From positions 596,815,335 to 596,879,334 of the forward strand of contig NC_081415.1 of the NCBI RefSeq assembly GCF_030272615.1: a stretch of DNA of 64,000 bases, given 5' to 3'. This document shows, in pieces, positions 45,196 through 57,431 of the stretch (positions are counted from its first letter, which is position 1; every line of letters starts with the position of its first letter). The notes under the pieces were generated by a model. The model searched no databases. It was given only the letters and a program-made list of their open reading frames with translations, and was not told the DNA's origin. A program made the translations under genes and the position numbers. This DNA comes from Cryptomeria japonica (taxonomy: Eukaryota; Streptophyta; Pinopsida; Cupressales; Cupressaceae).

Positions 45196-48100
45196 AACTA
45201 AGTTATATATGGGCCACAACTTTTCCAATTGGAAGTGTCTACTAAATGTATATTTTATACTACTTTTGGTCTAATTACAAAAAAAAAAAAAAACTCGATG
45301 TTTCAACAACTCCTACTCTTATAAATATATTTTTTTTGAAATGTAAAAATACTTTTTTATAGATCTATAAGTGAATTTTCCAAAATATATATCTTTTAAT
45401 ATTTTAGTTAGTTTTTTAGATTTTATATTTAATTTTTATTTAAAGTAGGTCATCAACACTGAAATACAAGGTTGATTATCTTGTCAAGGAAAAATACGAA
45501 AATTTATTTAAAAAAATAAAAATAAAAATGATGCAGCAGAGAAAAGAATCTATGTCAAGATGATATAATTCTTTTCTAATTTGGATAAATAATTAAGAAT
45601 AAAGGTGGAGGGAATTGGAAAGAGTTATATTTCAACACACACAACTTTTCAAATTTATTGAAAAATATATATTTATAAAAAATAGTAAAAAATATATCCA
45701 TGCACTAAAGTTTCAAGTTATAAATATAAAAAGAAAAAATCAAGAAAAAATGTAAAATTTACTAAATAAAGTGTGGTGGCTTGTGTAACTTAAATTTAAG
45801 CATTTTTACATCAACTAAATTATAGTGTTTACTTTATGAAAAACTATATTCAAATAATTTTTTAATTTTTTATTAAAATTACATACATAAAATAGACATA
45901 AGAATATAAATTTAATTAGCTTACATCATTTCAAAATTCAAAACATATATTTCACTTTCTATTGTTTTAATTTAAAAATTTGAATCAACATTGACCATTT
46001 CCTTTATAAAAATGTGACAAAGCTTTGTACTTTTACCTTGCGTGCTTCCCCCCAATCTCTTTGAATTGTTCTTTTAAACATTTGTGAGGTTTGTATATGT
46101 TGTTGGGATTCCTATATCTATGAATATATTCACAATTAATTATCCTAAATCATTAGTCACTAAACTAAGTTTCATTTTATTTGACCACATGTTATATTGT
46201 TTTATCAAACATTGGTGGTTTCTACCCACTTTTAATGTCTAGTCTAGCAACTACTAGAAACAAAAAATATAAAAACTCTAATGACCAGAACTCTAATATC
46301 CAATATAATTTAGAACTTTTGACTCTAATACTATTTGTTGGAGAAATAAAACAAACTATATAATAAGGACTACTACTTTAGTATAAAAAATGTTGAAGCA
46401 ATAAAACAAAGAAGACCATAAAGAATACAAGTGGATACAACTATTTTAAAGATATAGAATATATATTTTATTTATATTGATAAATAAAGTTTAGAAATAG
46501 ATTACAAAAGTGAAACCAACCAGATAGGTCTTCTATAAGGGAAAGGACCTAGTAGTTGAGTGCATTCCAATGGCCATGATAACATTAGTTGATTTAATAC
46601 CCACACATGTTGATTTAATGTCCAGTATTTTTGACAACATTGCAGAAATAGATTTGACTTTAAAGTTGTTATTTCTGATGATGATTACCCATAATTGAAT
46701 GAAATGTATCCCTTAGATGTGAAAAGGCAATGAATCATGTGATGCCACATCAACCCACAAGTATCAATCTCCCTTTAGTACAAGTATGGGTCTCACTTTT
46801 TTTCGAGGTTATTTTGGACACCTTGGGAAAAATCATTCTAATATGGTATTGTAATTTGATGATGTGGCCCTGAAACTTTAGCTATAAGTAGGGAACTTGT
46901 AAAGTAAGCTTCTATAAAAAATTAGGAATGATTTGAAATTTCCACATAGAGTTTTGAAAAGTGCAAAGTTAGGGTGCCACTCTGCTTCTAAATCCTCTCT
47001 CCTATGCCATAAATTAAATAAAAAATAATTAAGATTTTACTTGTCCACTTAACAAAGAATATTCTCTGAGAGAACAACGAAAAGAAAAAATGAAGCTTAA
47101 ATGAATTAGAACCCCCAAAAAATACATTATTTGAGCATTTTCTTTGCAAGACTCTCTTGTAATTAGTAACAAGATTACAAGTGATGCAACAATATCAAAC
47201 AAGAAACGTAATCATTGGTAGTAGAGTGTGGGCATTAAATTTCAGATTTATAGTTGCAAGTGGGAGGAATGGATTGTTACTTTTGTTTTCTCCATTCTTG
47301 TATAGCATTTCATTCCATTACGAAGGGAAAAGAAGAGGCAAAATACATTGGAATGGAAGTTACCAAAAATAACATTGGCTTTAAATTTTGTAGCTTTCAA
47401 ACTTTGATGGTGTTAGTCATGAAAGGAATTCGGGCTCAATTAAGCCATGGTGGAATTGTTCATAGGTCTTTGGGGTGACATTTAGTGGATATAAAAATTA
47501 AAAAATTATATACTATATGAAATCCATATAAAGGATTCAAGGGAATGGCAGGGCAAGGGAGGAGTGGAATTTTGAGTGTGAAGTGAAAGATAATATACCG
47601 AATGTCAAAAGGGGATATCAATGAAGTGGACGTTTGTAGAGGACCTATGTCATTGGTAATAAATAGAATATTTCCTTATGAAGAATACTTTATAATCTTT
47701 TACAGACCCATATGCTGGATGAAGTTTAGTCGTAGAAGTTTATGTTTTTCAGGGTTGATGTAGAGGTTCTTTGGGGTTCCACAACATAATTTTTTTATTG
47801 TGTTTGTAGAGTATTGATATTAGTTTCAAATTATGTAAAGTTGCTATTATTTTATATAGTATTTGTGGTCATTATAAAGTAGTTTAAGCTGTCATTTAAG
47901 GATTGAGGGGTACCCATTTCAATTTATTTCTTCACAAAATAGTTTTAGCTACTAGTTAAGGACTGAGGAGTATCTATTCCAATTCATTCCCTCAAAAAAG
48001 TAATTTTAGCTACCATCCAAGGACTGAGGGGTATCCATTCTGCCAAAATCATTCCTTCACAAAGTAAAGTAATTTTAACTACTAGCCAAGGACTGATGGG

Positions 48101-49400
48101 TATCCTTTCGCCAAATTCCTTTAGTGCACTCAGTAAGACTTCATCCCTGGTGGACTCATTTTAAACCATCCAACTTCATTAGCAAACCAAAGATCCATTG
48201 ATCCAAGAAAAAAAAATCATTAACAAAAGATTCAATTTGAGATAAAACAAAAAGAACTAGCATAAATGATGTAAATTAAGAAAATAAAATAAAAAATTAA
48301 ATTAATTGATAGAAAAACCACTTAATGTTTTAATAAAAACACATTTGAAAACAACTCATGTCGAAAAACAACAAAGCAAAGGGAAAAATCTAAACTCATA
48401 TTAACTGACAAATAAACCACCAAAGAACTAACAAGGGGCCATTACTTGACAAAGGGCAAGATAGTAAAATGAAAAACAAAATAAAAAGTCAGCTAAAAAC
48501 AAATTAACCAATAGAAAAAGATAACAAAGAATTAACAAGAGTACATCAAGAACAACCATCCAACTAGGATCCGAGTCCCACTAGCCCTTTTCTTCCCCAT
48601 AACCTAAACCTGGAGCATATGTATGGTAATCACATAAATTTTTACAGTTCTACTCAACTGCAACACATTCATCAAATATTCTTAATAGCTAAAAGCACAT
48701 TATGAGGCATGTCAATCTTTTTACTCTAAACTGTGTTTTCTTCCTTAAGTTTGCATAACTCACCAACTGCACACCCACAAAGGTCCTTGCACCCATTATT
48801 AATGGTGAACAAGGGACGCAATCCTTAGCTACATTAAGTTGAAAATAACCCAATATATTTTTGAGCATGCTGACTTTGTTAAAAAGCCAACATAAATAAA
48901 TATGTTGCAACTCTTAAATTAATCTCAAATTAATCTCCAATAATCCCTCTCTATCTTGCCCAACCCCCCATCTAGACTAAAGCACTAAAGACCAACCAAC
49001 TTAGGGATGCTATCTTAGAATAGGGACACTCACTTTACCAACCTCCTTCAAGTTTGATTATAAACTTCTAAAATCAACTTTGTTTTTGATATTTTTGAAG
49101 TAGCAAGTTAGGATGTTTGTTTGTAGGTTCAACAATTTTCATCCTCTGCATTCTTCAAGTATGCACTTTTACCTTTTAATTTCCTATTTTTATAAATGAA
49201 ACTTGAAATTTTTTGATGCAATGGTAGCACATGATGAAAAAATTGGTCTCATTGCAGCCTTTAATGTATTTATTGCCAAGATATTCTCAATTTAGATTCC
49301 TCGTAATAATATGAATGTTGCAAAGACAATTTTTTATGTAAAAGCCGCAGAGCTCAGGAGATTCTCAATTTAGTTTCATGATTTAATGTCCATTTACATC
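45196..49400. other. AT-rich spacer
   Basis: No gene is supported. The open frames at 46181, 47181 and 48689 are short and have no domain. Several A/T runs occur at 45280-45900. A minisatellite at 47876-48126 is listed separately. Confidence 0.5.
47876..48126. repeat. Minisatellite of about 60-65 bp, four units
   Basis: Four diverged units share the order TAGTTTAGCTACTAGTTAAGGACTGAGGGGTATCCATTC and TTCCTTCACAAA. Phrases such as AAGGACTGAGGAGTATC, AAGGACTGAGGGGTATCC and AAGGACTGATGGGTATCC mark successive units. Confidence 0.8.
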
Positions 49401-49824
49401 AACAAATATCATGTAACAAAGGAAAAACATTTGGCCGAGGCTAAGCATTGGGTTAATTTTAAGTATACAGAGTTAGGTGGGGCAATTAGATTCTTGGATA
49501 TTTTCTATAGTGAGAAACAAATGCTTCTGAGGTTTGGTTCCTATTGGCACATTGGCAAATCCTAGTTTGAAATTAATTAATTATGTACAAGAGGCTATAA
49601 AGTGGAAAAAAAAGATAATACCAACACTTTCTCCTATCGAGGAGTTATGGACAATTTGTAACAGAAGTTCAAATAGGCAAAACTTGTGTCAGTTTTACTG
49701 TCCTGAGGCCTGTGACTTTTCTCAGTTAGCCAAATTACTTTTCTTTTACATTAAGGTATTGCCTCCTTTAATTGTCTACACAAGTGAAGCCTACAAACCT
49801 TGTAAATTTATTTCAAGTGTATAA
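49401..49824 (+). pseudogene. Unidentified coding relic
   Basis: One frame gives HLAEAKHWVNFKYTELGGAI and FLDIFYSEKQMLLRFGSYW up to about 49545. After a one-frame shift it continues as TLANPSLKLINYVQEAIKW, LSPIEELWTICNRSSNRQN, LCQFYCPEACDFSQLAKLL and YTSEAYKPCKFISSV to 49824. The mixture of Trp, Cys, Pro and Tyr is typical of a real globular protein and not of AT-rich chance frames. No ATG starts the open piece and the flanks are full of stops. I do not recognise the family. Confidence 0.45.
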
Positions 49825-50287
49825 CCTGCAATCTACATTGGTATTGATTTTCTTCCAAATGCCGGATGCAGAACCATACATATCAGATCTACTCAAATAG
49901 TCAAACATTTGACATGATAGATAATGGATAGTATGAAACATGAGTATTTTCTCTCAAATGTAAAGGCCTAATATTATTAGTTTGTCTCACGTGTATATGG
50001 TACATGTACCTACACCATTAAGCATAGACATCAACGACGACCTCAAAAGTATAGGCTATTTTATCATGTAGGCTTCAGAACTAGTAAAAAATTACAAATT
50101 AGGAAGCTGAAAGAATAACAAACCTTTTTCAAACATTGTTAAGGGAAAAAAATAAACTAAAAGGGGGTATATGATAGGGTATTTACTAGAGATATCCTAT
50201 TGTACTATTCATACCATTGAAATCATATTTTAAATAAATTATTTTTTATATTTAAAAGTAAGCTTACATAAAATTTAACATAGGAAG
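49825..50287. other. AT-rich spacer
   Basis: Nothing recognised between the coding relic and the gypsy LTR. Confidence 0.4.
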
Positions 50288-51430
50288 TGTTGTGAGTGTG
50301 AAGTAGGGTACCTGCAACTACAAAATAGACACTCAATAGATTATTACAAGCATGGTTAGAAAATTTATATTAAATGAAAGATAAACCATAACAAAGCGAT
50401 CTATCACCTCCTAATAGATGCGAGTGTGGATTTGCTCTCAGATTTGGATGAGCGATCTCATTGACTTGACTACACCAAGACAGAGGATTTAAAATGATAT
50501 GATGTGCAAGCTAGATGAGATATTGATTATGCTAGATTTATCCAAGAAACTAATTATGCTAATGATATGCATTGATTATGCTAAATGAAGATGCAATTAA
50601 GCTAGAAGATGATCAAATTAAGCTAGATCTAAGATGCAATTGCTTATAATAACAATGCTTAATCTAGAAATGATATGCAAGAATGGATATGCCTATAGTA
50701 ACAATGCATGAAATGATAATGAGATGGGGATCCTTTGTGCTCCAAAGTGGGGGATATTTATAGGATTTCCAAGACTAGGGGTGAGGTGGTGGGAATAAAC
50801 AGTCAAGATTGACTCTGAAGATATCAAGGGTGAAATTGGAGGAGTTTGGAGAAGAGGTTGGAGGGAGAGACACTTGTCATCTCTATGGTGACAAGTGTCA
50901 AGGATTTTTTCTCATAAGAGGGAAAGTGTCCAAGGGAGGAGACATGTGGCATAAGTGCCATGTGTCTCAAGGGGAGAATATCCAACCCATAGGAGGTTAG
51001 GGTAAGGAGGTTAGGGTGTGCAAGATATGATAGGGTTAGTTAAACCTAGGGTTAGGTGGAATGGGCTAGGTTAGGGGGTGGTTAGGTTAGGTGGTTAGAA
51101 GTTAGGAGGCATGTGGAGAATTTGAATTTAAAAATTCAAATAATAGGAAAAGTCTAATTAACTTTCAACAAACTCATAAATTGATTTGTTTTAATTAATT
51201 AGGGGATTAGAAGAAATGAATGAAATGGGGAAGGAATAATTAATCCAGATTAAATAATCAAAGGGGACTATTGAAATGAACTCATTAAATAAATCCTTAA
51301 ATTTATTAATAAGTAGGTGAATGGGGAATTTAATCAAATTGATAATGAATTCAATTAAATTGAGAAGGGGGATTAATTAAATAATTGCTTATTCAATTAA
51401 TTATCTACAGAGCATTTTTAGGTGCATACA
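50288..51430 (-). repeat. 3' LTR of the gypsy element
   Basis: The right edge (plus strand GGTGCATACA, 51421-51430) follows the purine tract AAAGAGGGACAAAA read on the minus strand. The left edge is placed at TGTTGTGAGTG by its TG end and is uncertain. A minus-strand TATA box, CCTATAAATATCC, lies at about 50753-50764. Two hairpins (50869-50899 and 50941-50966) and TTAGGG-like words (50995-51100) lie upstream of it. Confidence 0.75.
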
Positions 51431-53279
51431 TTTTGTCCCTCTTTGAAGCAAGGTGTGATGACGCTTTTATTCAAAGAATAATCTCATTTTGACTATGTTG
51501 ATGTGATATTGGTTTGATAGGATGCCCCAGACATTGATTGCTAAATTGTGATATGATGATGCCCCCTCAGGAGATCAATTGAGATAGTTGACCTTTGGAG
51601 TGTTTGGATCTTTGTGAAATTGATTTCCTGATTTGATTTCTGCAATGTTGATTGTTGAAAGTGCGAGTTCTTCAATCATGGTTATGTGGTTCTCGATGTA
51701 ATGATTGATAGAGCTTGATTGAAATGATAAGATTGATTAGATTGACAGGGTCAAGATCTAGTCTAGTTTTAAGAATGACACCTCCTATATAAGACAAAGA
51801 TGATCAAGCCATCTAGTTTCAGGAATGAGATATTCTATATAAGACTTGATCAGAAAGTCTAGTTCCAGGAAAGATACATCATGTATAACACATGATAGAA
51901 TGGATTAGATAAGAATGATTAATAAGATTGATAAGATTGATTCGATAAAGAACTGACATTTTGTTGATATCACATTGCAGGAAGATTCAAATATGTTGAT
52001 GTTGGTATATTTTAGGGAGTAGCATAATATTTACATTGGGTCGATAATATCTGGAGAGAGATGAGTCATCGTTCTGATTGTGTATACACCTATGATGATA
52101 CATTGATGATTCCTACGATAGATTGGCCTTGGATAAGATGAGGTTTTTTGATCCTATTGAAGAATGAAATTCAATCTAAATGCAAATGAAATGCAAAGTT
52201 GCGATCGGACCAGTCACTGGGTTATTTCTCTTTGTCATCATTGAGCTTTCTAAAATGTGGAAAGTGAGTGCAAATATCGATGGTATAATTGAACCATGAT
52301 GACCTGAGCACTACTTTCCTGGAGTTTGATATTGCAAGTTAGCATAAGCATCAAGGTATAATTGAACCAAGATGGCCTGAGTGTTGCTTGCATAAAACAA
52401 AAAGTATTAATCAGTTATATATGCAAATCGTAAATGTCTTCAATGATGCTCCAATGATCATGTCCTGAGACAAATTTGCACATATTAATGATTATTTACA
52501 AATAGAAGACAAGAAAAAAAATCGTGTTCCTTCCTTGTTCCTCTAGTTAGAGACATCCCGGAGTCACTTAGAAATCATGATAGTGAAAATCAAGATATAA
52601 AAGTTGAACTATCATTGATTAAAGTGCTAAAATTAATATCAAAAGATATCAACTATTGATATAGGTGTGTTGTGCTTATACTGGCATGTGATAGTTTGAT
52701 GATTGATAATTTGATTATGTGTTCAACATTGGATGTGTCTTAGTTTCGCTTGGAAAGAGTTGTCTAACTATTGTTCTACCTGTTTGATTAAGCTCAAAAT
52801 GATCAATTTTTTTCCCCCACCTAGGTGTAGGATTTTTCCCCAAGCCTATAAACAAATTTATTATGATGTACCCAATTATCCAAACCATGGTGAGAAATCT
52901 GTTGTGATGCTTGCGTATGTACAAAGGCTTAGGATGGATATGGATAGTGTTGATGGGAAATGAAATGCAAGCGAAAGGATGCATGAACTAATAGATGGAA
53001 GAGCTAGCTGACAAATAGTGCATGTTGCCAGGTTTTCACCATCTATTTTTAATGCACATTTTGTCATATTTCATTTGATTTATTTATTTATTTTTGTTTT
53101 TTCGTTGTTTTTGTATTTTCTACTTTTCCACTGTTTTTTATTTTTTCTTCTTTTTCGTTGTTTTTTATTTTTTTAGCTTTTTCACTGTTATTGATTGTTT
53201 TGATTTTTCACTGTTTTTTATTTTTCTACTTTTTCAGACATAAAATTCTTCAGATGCATGCTATTGATGGGTTCTTCAA
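51431..53279 (-). other. 3' non-coding region of the gypsy element
   Basis: No domain is found in the short frames (for example 52715-52984). On the plus strand at 53080-53240 a T-rich block repeats TTTTTCACTGTTTTTTATTT and TTTTTCGTTGTTTTT about six times. Near 51760-51900 the phrase TCTAGTTTCAGGAATGA / TCTAGTTCCAGGAAAGA recurs. Confidence 0.55.
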
Positions 53280-54569
53280 GTTGACCCCCATCCTATGTTG
53301 ATAGCTAATATGCTCCTGACCCAAATACTACTGTAACCACAAATAGACCTAACCAGTTTGGTTCAAACTTCCCTTTCTTTTCTCAATCTGCCTGGTTGCG
53401 TGGATTTTCCTCTAGGACTAGTTCTCCAATTTGAAAAGGTCATGGTTTGACCTTTTGATTATAACTTCAGCACATTCTTTGTTGATACACTTTTAAATGA
53501 TCAAAATAATTTTGTCTTCATTCATGGATCAGTTCTAGTTCTTGTAGCCTGGATACTCTTTGTTCTTCATCTAGGATAAGACCTTTTAATGATACTCGTA
53601 GAGAAAGGTATCTCTACTTCTATTGATAATATTGCTTCTGATCCATAGACAAGAGAGAAAGGTGTCGCACTTGTTGGTGTGCCAATACTGGTATGGTAGG
53701 CGCATAGAGAAGGGTTCAATTGAATATGCCAATCTCTGCTAGCATCATTCACTATCTTTTTAAGGATTTTCAGAATGGTTTTGTTTGATGCTTCTTCTTG
53801 CCCAATCCCTTGTGGATAGTAAGGTGTGGAGAATCTGTGTTGGATCTTGAATTTCTCACATAGCTCTTGTACATCCTAGTTCTTGAATGGTCACCCATTA
53901 TCAGTGATAATGGTCATGGGTATGCATATAAACATATGTTGTAGTTCAAGATAAATGCAACAATTTGTTTTCTTGTAATATTTATGAGAGGTACTTCCTC
54001 AAACCATTTTGTAAGAAATTTGTAGCTACAAGGATTAATTTGTGTCCATTGGATGAAGGAGGATGTATCTATCCTACTAAATCAAGACCCCATTGGTAGA
54101 AAGGCCAAGAGGTTTCCAAAGCATGAAGTTCTTTTGCTAGTGCATGAATTAAGTTGCGATGGATCTGACATTGTTTATATTTTTTAGCTATTTGAAAAGA
54201 ATCTTGTTCCATAGTTGGACAATAATAGCCCAAGAATATGAGTTTTATCGAAAGAGTAAGACCACTTTAATGAGTGCCACAAATGTCATTATGGACTTCA
54301 TTTAAGGCCTTCTCATATTCTTCTTGTTCGAGACATTTTAAGAGAGTACCGTTCAGACCTCGTTTAAAAAGGTTATCCACGACAAGAGTATAATGGGAGG
54401 ATTGCCAAATAAAGTTTCTCTTTTGATTTTTTGACAAGTCAAGAGGGAGAATATTATCTTTCAAGTATATATAAGTTTGGTCATAGTGGGATGAATCATG
54501 CCCAACAAGGTGACAGATAGTTTGGGAATCAGGACAATAATGAGCAGGGTAAAACAACTTTTCCACCAA
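53280..54569 (-). pseudogene. Gypsy integrase
   Basis: The frame 54569-54267 has the N-terminal zinc-binding part (HYTLVVDNLFKRGLNGTLL, then EEYEKALNEVHNDICGTH). After frame changes the core is visible: SWPFYQWGLDLVG (first Asp), ILVATNFLTKWFEEVPL, a damaged DNG block (LIMGDHS), FSTPYYPQGIGQEEASNK with Glu near the third acid, and 53752-53567 with NDASRDWHIQLNPSLCAYHT, then SVYGSEAILSIEVEIP-like sequence (here FSLVYGSEAIL). Stops and frame breaks show that it is inactive. Confidence 0.87.
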
Positions 54570-54599
54570 AAAATCGCAACACTCTTGATTTTCTTGTGT

Positions 54600-55646
54600 C
54601 TAAAGTAGAGAAGCAAGTGTTGCCATGACATCTGTTGCTTTGTTGTCATTCCTTGGAATCTGTTGAAAATTTATTTCAACAAATTTTTTCTTGACATCAT
54701 CTACCATTTTCTTATAAGGCATTAGATTTTCATCTTTTGTTTGATAATCATCATTGATTTGATTAATGACGAGTTGAGAGTCTCCAAAGACCTGTAATTG
54801 TGTGATGTTCCATTCTATGGCCATCTTGATTATTGTGACCAAAGCTTCATATTCGGTTTTTTTATTAGTGCATGGAAAGGTTAATTTGTATGCCTTTGGA
54901 ATTGTATGACCATGTGGTGTGATGAAGAGAATGCCTTCTCTTGGACTAATATTCAGGTGATGTATTATAAGATATGGATCTAACCCTATAATGTCTGCAT
55001 ATGACCAAGCAAAATTGATTTCTCATCTTTTGAAGAGTTCCAAATATTTTTGCCTTTCTTGTTCTAATAGAGAGGTTGCTGGATGTAGAATCTTTGGGTG
55101 ATTAGTTGTGCCAATGTTAATTGCCTCTGTTGGTTCTATCAAGATAGATGGTCTCTCTTGATAGTATTCAGGTAAGGTCTCAAATCTCCCATCTTCCAGC
55201 GCCTCGAGGAGGTTTTCACCATTAGATGTGTCCTTTCTTTTTACTTTTTCTCGGTCTAATGTTGCCAATAAATGGTTTTCAACATTAGACCTGATCTTGT
55301 TGTCTTTATTTTCACTTTTGCGACTGGGAGATTTGGCACCCATGTGAATGGAAGATGCGTTATTGAAATTCCTGGTGATAGTCGTTGCGGGTTCAATTGC
55401 ATTAAGATATAAGGATATGGCGTGGTCATAAGGAAAGGTATCAATAGTGGTAATTCTTTCATTTTCCCAGTCCATAAATTCAAGATGGATTAAGGGTAAA
55501 GGATCCTCAGGTTGAATTGTTTCAAAGATATTAGGGGTTATGATAGAGATGTTAGATCTTTCAATATGCATTTCAATGTCTATAACGATACTCTCATCAG
55601 AATGGCCTCTCACAAATAGCTCCTGATTGTCCTCGATTAAGTCCAA
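54600..55646 (-). pseudogene. Gypsy linker, reverse transcriptase stub and RNase H fused by deletion
   Basis: The 207-codon frame 55646-55023 is the acidic linker before reverse transcriptase (ENLLEALEDGRFETLPEYYQ, HPATSLLEQERQKYLELFKR). After one stop it reads INFAWSYADIIGLDPYLIIH, the first residues of gypsy reverse transcriptase. It then passes in frame at about 54955 into SPREGILFITPHGHTIPKAY and TEYEALVTIIKMAIEWNITQ, the RNase H domain, with LQVFGDSQLVINQINDDYQ and ATDVMATLASLL to 54600. The whole catalytic core with YxDD and the first RNase H acid are missing. Confidence 0.87.
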
Positions 55647-55959
55647 GTCAACTGAATGTGACCCTTAACACATTAACTACATCAACATTTACATCTTCTT
55701 CTTCCCTTTTAATTGCAAGTTGCTCTTGTTTGTTTTTTTATGATAGTGAATATTCTTCGTTGCCTCGATCTCTTAGCTGAAGTTATTTTTCTATGCTTGA
55801 CAAAATTGAGGCAAATGATTTTTCCTTGGATTGTGTGCTTGAAGATGATGCCTCCCTATTATAAGGAACAATAACCTCTTGAGTTGGTTTTAGATTACTA
55901 CAGTATTGGAATGGATTTGAATCTGCTGAGATCATGATTTCCTGCCTATTGTAGGGAAA

Positions 55960-56265
55960 TTACAGGCATTGATGATATGTTGATGGAATAGCTTGTATGT
56001 CATGTATCCATGGTTTTCCCAATAGTATGTTGTATGATAAATCCAAGTATAGAACTTGGCACACTATGTCTTTCTGTAAAGGTCCCACTCTAATGGGTAA
56101 TATCATAAATCCTTTAGAGGAACACTCTTCTCCATCATATGCTTTAATTATGATCTTTTTATGGAGATCAACTGCATCTTCAGAATAACCTCGAGCACAA
56201 ACAAGACTTAAGGAGAAAATGTTTAAGCCAACTCCCCCATCAATTAGGACACGTTTAACGAGCAT
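55960..56265 (-). pseudogene. Gypsy aspartic protease
   Basis: VLIDGGVGLNIFSLSL carries the gypsy protease active site in its DGG form. KIIIKAYDGEECSSKGFMIL and YNILLGKPWIHDIQAIPSTY follow, the usual end of the domain. The frame is open for 101 codons. The upstream fragment 56646-56449 (KRGGSFMQLLKRSLRDFAK) may be the end of Gag. Confidence 0.85.
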
Positions 56266-56269
56266 TCTA

Positions 56270-57431
56270 TGAATGAGGACTTAAATTTGCAAGGGAGCGT
56301 TATGGGGATGTTGCAAGGAATCAATTCTTAGATATGAAGGAATAGGGATTTGAATATGATCCTCTGAAATAGGTTTCATGGGAATTATGGATATCCCTTG
56401 GGGAGCTACATCCTTTGGTATATTGTTTGGTAAGGATGCTATGGAAGGTTATTGAAATTTTTCAAGAGGTGTAGGAATAGATGCATTTGGAGAGTCAATT
56501 TTCTTATGGGGGGATGAGCCATTGCTAGACATAGGTGCACGATTTTGATCTTCCTTAGCAAAATCCCTTAGGGATCTCTTTAAGAGTTGCATAAAAGAGC
56601 CACCTCTCTTTGGAAATGTATTTGAATCCTTGTGAGGCTTTGACATAGTTGGTATTGATTTTGGACTTGTTTGATTTATCTGATATGTTGACTTGTTATG
56701 TCTTCTTCTTGTATTTTGTGTTGGTATGCCAGGATTCTATGATCTTTAGCTATTTCGAATGTTTTTATTTCCATTTCTGCGATCTTATGCCTCTACATTC
56801 TAGTTAAAACGGGCATACACATCTATTGAATATTGTGCAAGGATTCAATTGTCTAAGAGGTGTTTCGATAAGTGACCAACTGTCAATGTAGATATGATAG
56901 AGTGATATGACACGAAAAGATAATTCAAGTATTTGTGAGTTTGTAAGTTTTTCAATCTTTGGTTTGGAGTGCAATGATGATAATTTTGATAAAACTAAGT
57001 CCAATAGGAACGATATATCCTACGATATGGGATGAGGTTATCCTGACCAAATGTTATAGTTTCGTGATAGAGGATGATAGATCCTGATGAGAAACTATGT
57101 TTTGAGTGATCGGTTAATCAAAAAAAGTGATGATGTACTTTGAGATGTTAGATCTTCAACTTGTTTAAGGTGAATACTTGAAAATCTTGGGGTGTCTAGC
57201 TCTAGAATTCGATTTAACAAAAGATAACTTGACCAAATAAACCAAGAAGACAACCTAAGCACAAAATGACAAATATCAGGTGTTTATGCTCACTGTAAAT
57301 TGACCAAGCAAACTTGACAAATCTGAAAAAGACATGCGAGAAGACAACTCTGGACTGACAGAGACAAAAATTCATACAATAGTTTACACAATCCCATACG
57401 ACAATTCATATAGACCCATATGATAAACAAG
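56270..57431 (-). other. Degraded 5' internal region of the gypsy element
   Basis: Only scattered short frames remain (56449-56646, 56804-57004), with no knuckle and no primer site. Gag and leader seem mostly deleted or decayed. The LTR-internal junction on the right is also missing. Confidence 0.45.

Noticed and set aside
50995-51100. Interstitial telomere
   Set aside because: Words are degenerate, not tandem, and recur in the second LTR copy, so they belong to the LTR.
53080-53240. Poly(A) tail of a processed insertion on the minus strand
   Set aside because: The T-rich block is a repeat with internal CACTG words inside the gypsy 3' region and has no adjacent gene end.
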